This document shows, piece after piece, positions 32,694 to 34,370 of a stretch of DNA of 34,370 bases. The notes below the pieces were generated by a model that had not been told where the DNA came from, did no database searches, and saw only the letters and a program-made list of their open reading frames with translations. Where the stretch lies: assembly GCA_002396005.1 (NCBI GenBank), contig DGVW01000112.1:1-34370 (forward strand), read 5' to 3'. The DNA comes from Oribacterium sp. UBA4274. Lineage in GTDB: Bacteria > Bacillota > Clostridia > Lachnospirales > Lachnospiraceae. Made by a program: the position numbers and the translations under genes. Position 1 is the stretch's first letter. The number at the start of each line of letters is the position of its first letter.

Positions 32694-33485
32694 ATGGGAT
32701 TACTATTATGTAACAAGGGTGCCAGACATCCGTTTTATTATGAAAAGCTGGATATAGATTTATGGTCCATTCAGGAGTTGAGTTATGTGATATTCAGATA
32801 TCCTCTTATCATTCCTGAAGATTTTATCGATCACAAGCTGACTGCGTGGCTCAGAGATGAGCTGAATATGGGTATACTTGCAGCGAAGCTTGAGCAGTAT
32901 CTGAGTGCGTCTCCGGATGTGGATCAGGAGAGACTGCTCATTATGATACTGAGAGAGAGTAATTATTATACTCAGGCAGAAATCTCCCGCTTTGAAACGG
33001 AGTATAATAAGCTCCGTAATATAGAGAGATATGCTTTTTTGGATTTACTCGGTGACACATATTTTCATATGGGGAGATACGGAAGAGCCATAGAATCCTA
33101 TGAAGAGTCACTGAGCATGCAGGTGGATGTAAATGTTCAGATGAAGCTTGCAGGAACATATGTCACTGTCATGCAGTATCGTAAGGCGGCAGATCTCTAT
33201 GAGGAGGTTTTTGTGGCCACCAATACAGAGGAGCCTCTGAGGAAGCTGTACTTTATCAACAAACTTGAACCATCCGTCAAAACTATTGAAAAATATGTTG
33301 ACAATATTGAAGTTGAAAAACTTGCAGATTGGGAACTTCAGTATAATAATGTACAGGCAAAGGCTGAGCACGACGAGCGTGCCATGGAGATTTATGAAAT
33401 ATATCAGAAGAGCAGATCTGCGTTCCGCGAGCATGCCAAACTCATGGTATTAAAGTGGAAACGTGAGTATCGTGCCAAAATCTGA
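32694..33485 (+). CDS. TPR protein linked to DUF5717/DUF5716
   Basis: A 263-residue cytoplasmic protein. The N-terminal ~70 residues (YYEKLDIDLWSIQELSYVIF, then HKLTAWLRDEL) form a distinct helical domain that I cannot name. Residues ~108-180 contain two clear tetratricopeptide repeats (LGDTYFHMGRYGRAIESYEESL and LAGTYVTVMQYRKAADLYEEVF). The last ~60 residues are a charged helix. No catalytic motif is present, so a partner-binding role is likely. It is 108 bases after DUF5716; that gap holds a small GTGAATGT/ACATTCAC hairpin (32643-32669) without T-run, so read-through is likely. AAGGGA precedes the ATG. The valS gene starts 31 bases downstream. Confidence 0.82.
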   Translation: MGLLLCNKGARHPFYYEKLDIDLWSIQELSYVIFRYPLIIPEDFIDHKLTAWLRDELNMGILAAKLEQYLSASPDVDQERLLIMILRESNYYTQAEISRFETEYNKLRNIERYAFLDLLGDTYFHMGRYGRAIESYEESLSMQVDVNVQMKLAGTYVTVMQYRKAADLYEEVFVATNTEEPLRKLYFINKLEPSVKTIEKYVDNIEVEKLADWELQYNNVQAKAEHDERAMEIYEIYQKSRSAFREHAKLMVLKWKREYRAKI

Positions 33486-33516
33486 TTTATATAATTTATA
33501 GAAAGGTACTATTTTT

Positions 33517-34370
33517 ATGAAGGAACTTGCTAAGCAGTACAATCCGGAAGAAGTTGAGGACCGCATATATGATATGTGGATGAAGGGTAACTATTTTCAT
33601 GCTGAGGTAAATGCCAACAAAAAGCCATTTACTATTATGATGCCTCCACCAAATGTCACCGGTCAGTTACATATGGGTCATGCTCTTGACAACACACTCC
33701 AGGACTCTCTTATCCGCTGGAGAAGGATGCAGGGCTTTGAGGCCCTTTGGCAGCCGGGATGTGACCATGCAGCCATCGCTACAGAAGTAAAGGTTACAAA
33801 CAAGCTTAAAGAGCAGGGTATTGACAAGCATGATCTTGGCCGTGAGGGTTTCCTGAAGGAAGCCTGGAAGTGGAAAGAAGAGTATGAATCAAGAATTGTC
33901 AATCAGCTTCATAAGATAGGCTCATCAGCAGATTGGGACAGACTTCGTTTTACTATGGATGAGGGATGCTCAAAGGCTGTAGAGACAACCTTTATCAATT
34001 TATATAAAAAGGGATATATCTATAAGGGCTCACGTATCATTAACTGGTGTCCTGTTTGTCATACTTCTCTTTCTGATGCTGAGGTTATACATGAGGAGCA
34101 GGAGGGTAATTTCTGGCATATCAATTATCCGATTGCCGGACAGGAAGGACGATATATCGAGATTGCAACAACAAGACCTGAGACACTTCTCGGTGATACT
34201 GCTGTTGCTGTCAATCCTGAGGATCCTAGATACAAAGATCTCATCGGTAAGACAGTTAAGCTTCCTCTTACAGACAGAGAGATACCTATCGTAGGCGATG
34301 AGCACGCAGATATGGAATTCGGTACAGGTGCTGTTAAGATCACACCTGCACATGACCCTAACGACTTTGA
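33517..34370 (+). CDS. valS: Valyl-tRNA synthetase, N-terminal part
   Basis: Charges tRNA-Val with valine. The frame is open from the ATG at 33517 to the window edge, giving about 284 residues of a protein that is usually near 880. PPPNVTGQLHMGHA contains the class I HIGH motif as HMGH (52-55). CDHAAIATEVKV and NWCPVCHTSLSDAEV are typical of ValRS, and TTRPETLLGDTAVAV opens the CP1 editing domain. The KMSKS loop and coiled-coil tail lie beyond the window. GAAAGG precedes the ATG. No T-box is present in the 31-base gap, so the gene may be transcribed from the upstream TPR operon. Confidence 0.96.
   Translation, partial: MKELAKQYNPEEVEDRIYDMWMKGNYFHAEVNANKKPFTIMMPPPNVTGQLHMGHALDNTLQDSLIRWRRMQGFEALWQPGCDHAAIATEVKVTNKLKEQGIDKHDLGREGFLKEAWKWKEEYESRIVNQLHKIGSSADWDRLRFTMDEGCSKAVETTFINLYKKGYIYKGSRIINWCPVCHTSLSDAEVIHEEQEGNFWHINYPIAGQEGRYIEIATTRPETLLGDTAVAVNPEDPRYKDLIGKTVKLPLTDREIPIVGDEHADMEFGTGAVKITPAHDPNDF

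Noticed and set aside
33486..33516. T-box leader for valS
   Set aside because: Only 31 bases separate valS from the TPR gene and no T-box consensus or specifier stem is present.
1..34370. CRISPR arrays, insertion sequences, prophage or conjugative genes
   Set aside because: No regularly spaced repeats, transposase, integrase, phage structural or mobilisation genes were seen on either strand.

Overview
The window looks like a chromosomal core segment of a low-to-moderate GC, anaerobic Gram-positive bacterium, most likely a Lachnospiraceae member of the Butyrivibrio/Pseudobutyrivibrio type. The basis is the protein families (ScpA/ScpB, a potassium-stimulated membrane pyrophosphatase, DUF4364, DUF5716, DUF5717, DUF6110 and DUF5722-like proteins), strong AAGGAGG-type Shine-Dalgarno sites, TTGxxx-17-TATAAT promoters and many hairpin-plus-T-run terminators. 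I see no transposase, phage gene, rRNA or CRISPR array. Family names come from recognition by eye; no database was searched.

Layout. 1-4.1 kb: tyrS, then two secreted proteins, one a hypothetical and one a GH-A-like glycoside-hydrolase-fold protein. 4.1-8.2 kb: a metal-ATPase locus (operator-like inverted repeat, promoter, structured leader, a DUF6110 small membrane protein, and a P-type ATPase with an altered metal-site motif), followed by a separately promoted SPFH protein with two zinc ribbons. 8.3-11.7 kb: tRNA-Arg(CCG) on the minus strand with its own promoter and terminator, an RpiR-type regulator, and uvrB on the minus strand. 12-19.5 kb: leuB, serC, serA, hppA and a DUF1015 gene. The first two serine-pathway enzymes (SerC, SerA) lie close to DUF1015, which may act on the O-phosphoserine/serine step. 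19.6-21.8 kb: ftsH. 21.9-27.5 kb: a small HTH protein on the minus strand, then a run of a membrane-anchored metallophosphoesterase, scpA, scpB, a dUTPase and a TPR lipoprotein, followed by an aminotransferase. 27.6-28.4 kb: a GC-rich, highly self-complementary non-coding island and DUF4364 on the minus strand. 28.7-34.4 kb: DUF5717, DUF5716 (a degenerate Hsp70/actin-like protein), a TPR protein and the start of valS.

The points most worth following are: the DUF5717/DUF5716/TPR cluster, which resembles a divergent chaperone-like module with no known job; the serA leader, where an 8-bp hairpin would bring a distant perfect Shine-Dalgarno next to a start codon that lacks one; the metal ATPase with FSC in place of CPC and its layered upstream control region; three alternating TCTGTTA/TAACAGA copies before DUF1015; and the structured island at 27.63-27.80 kb. 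The start codons of several genes were moved from the longest possible ORF to the site supported by a ribosome-binding site, as explained in each entry.
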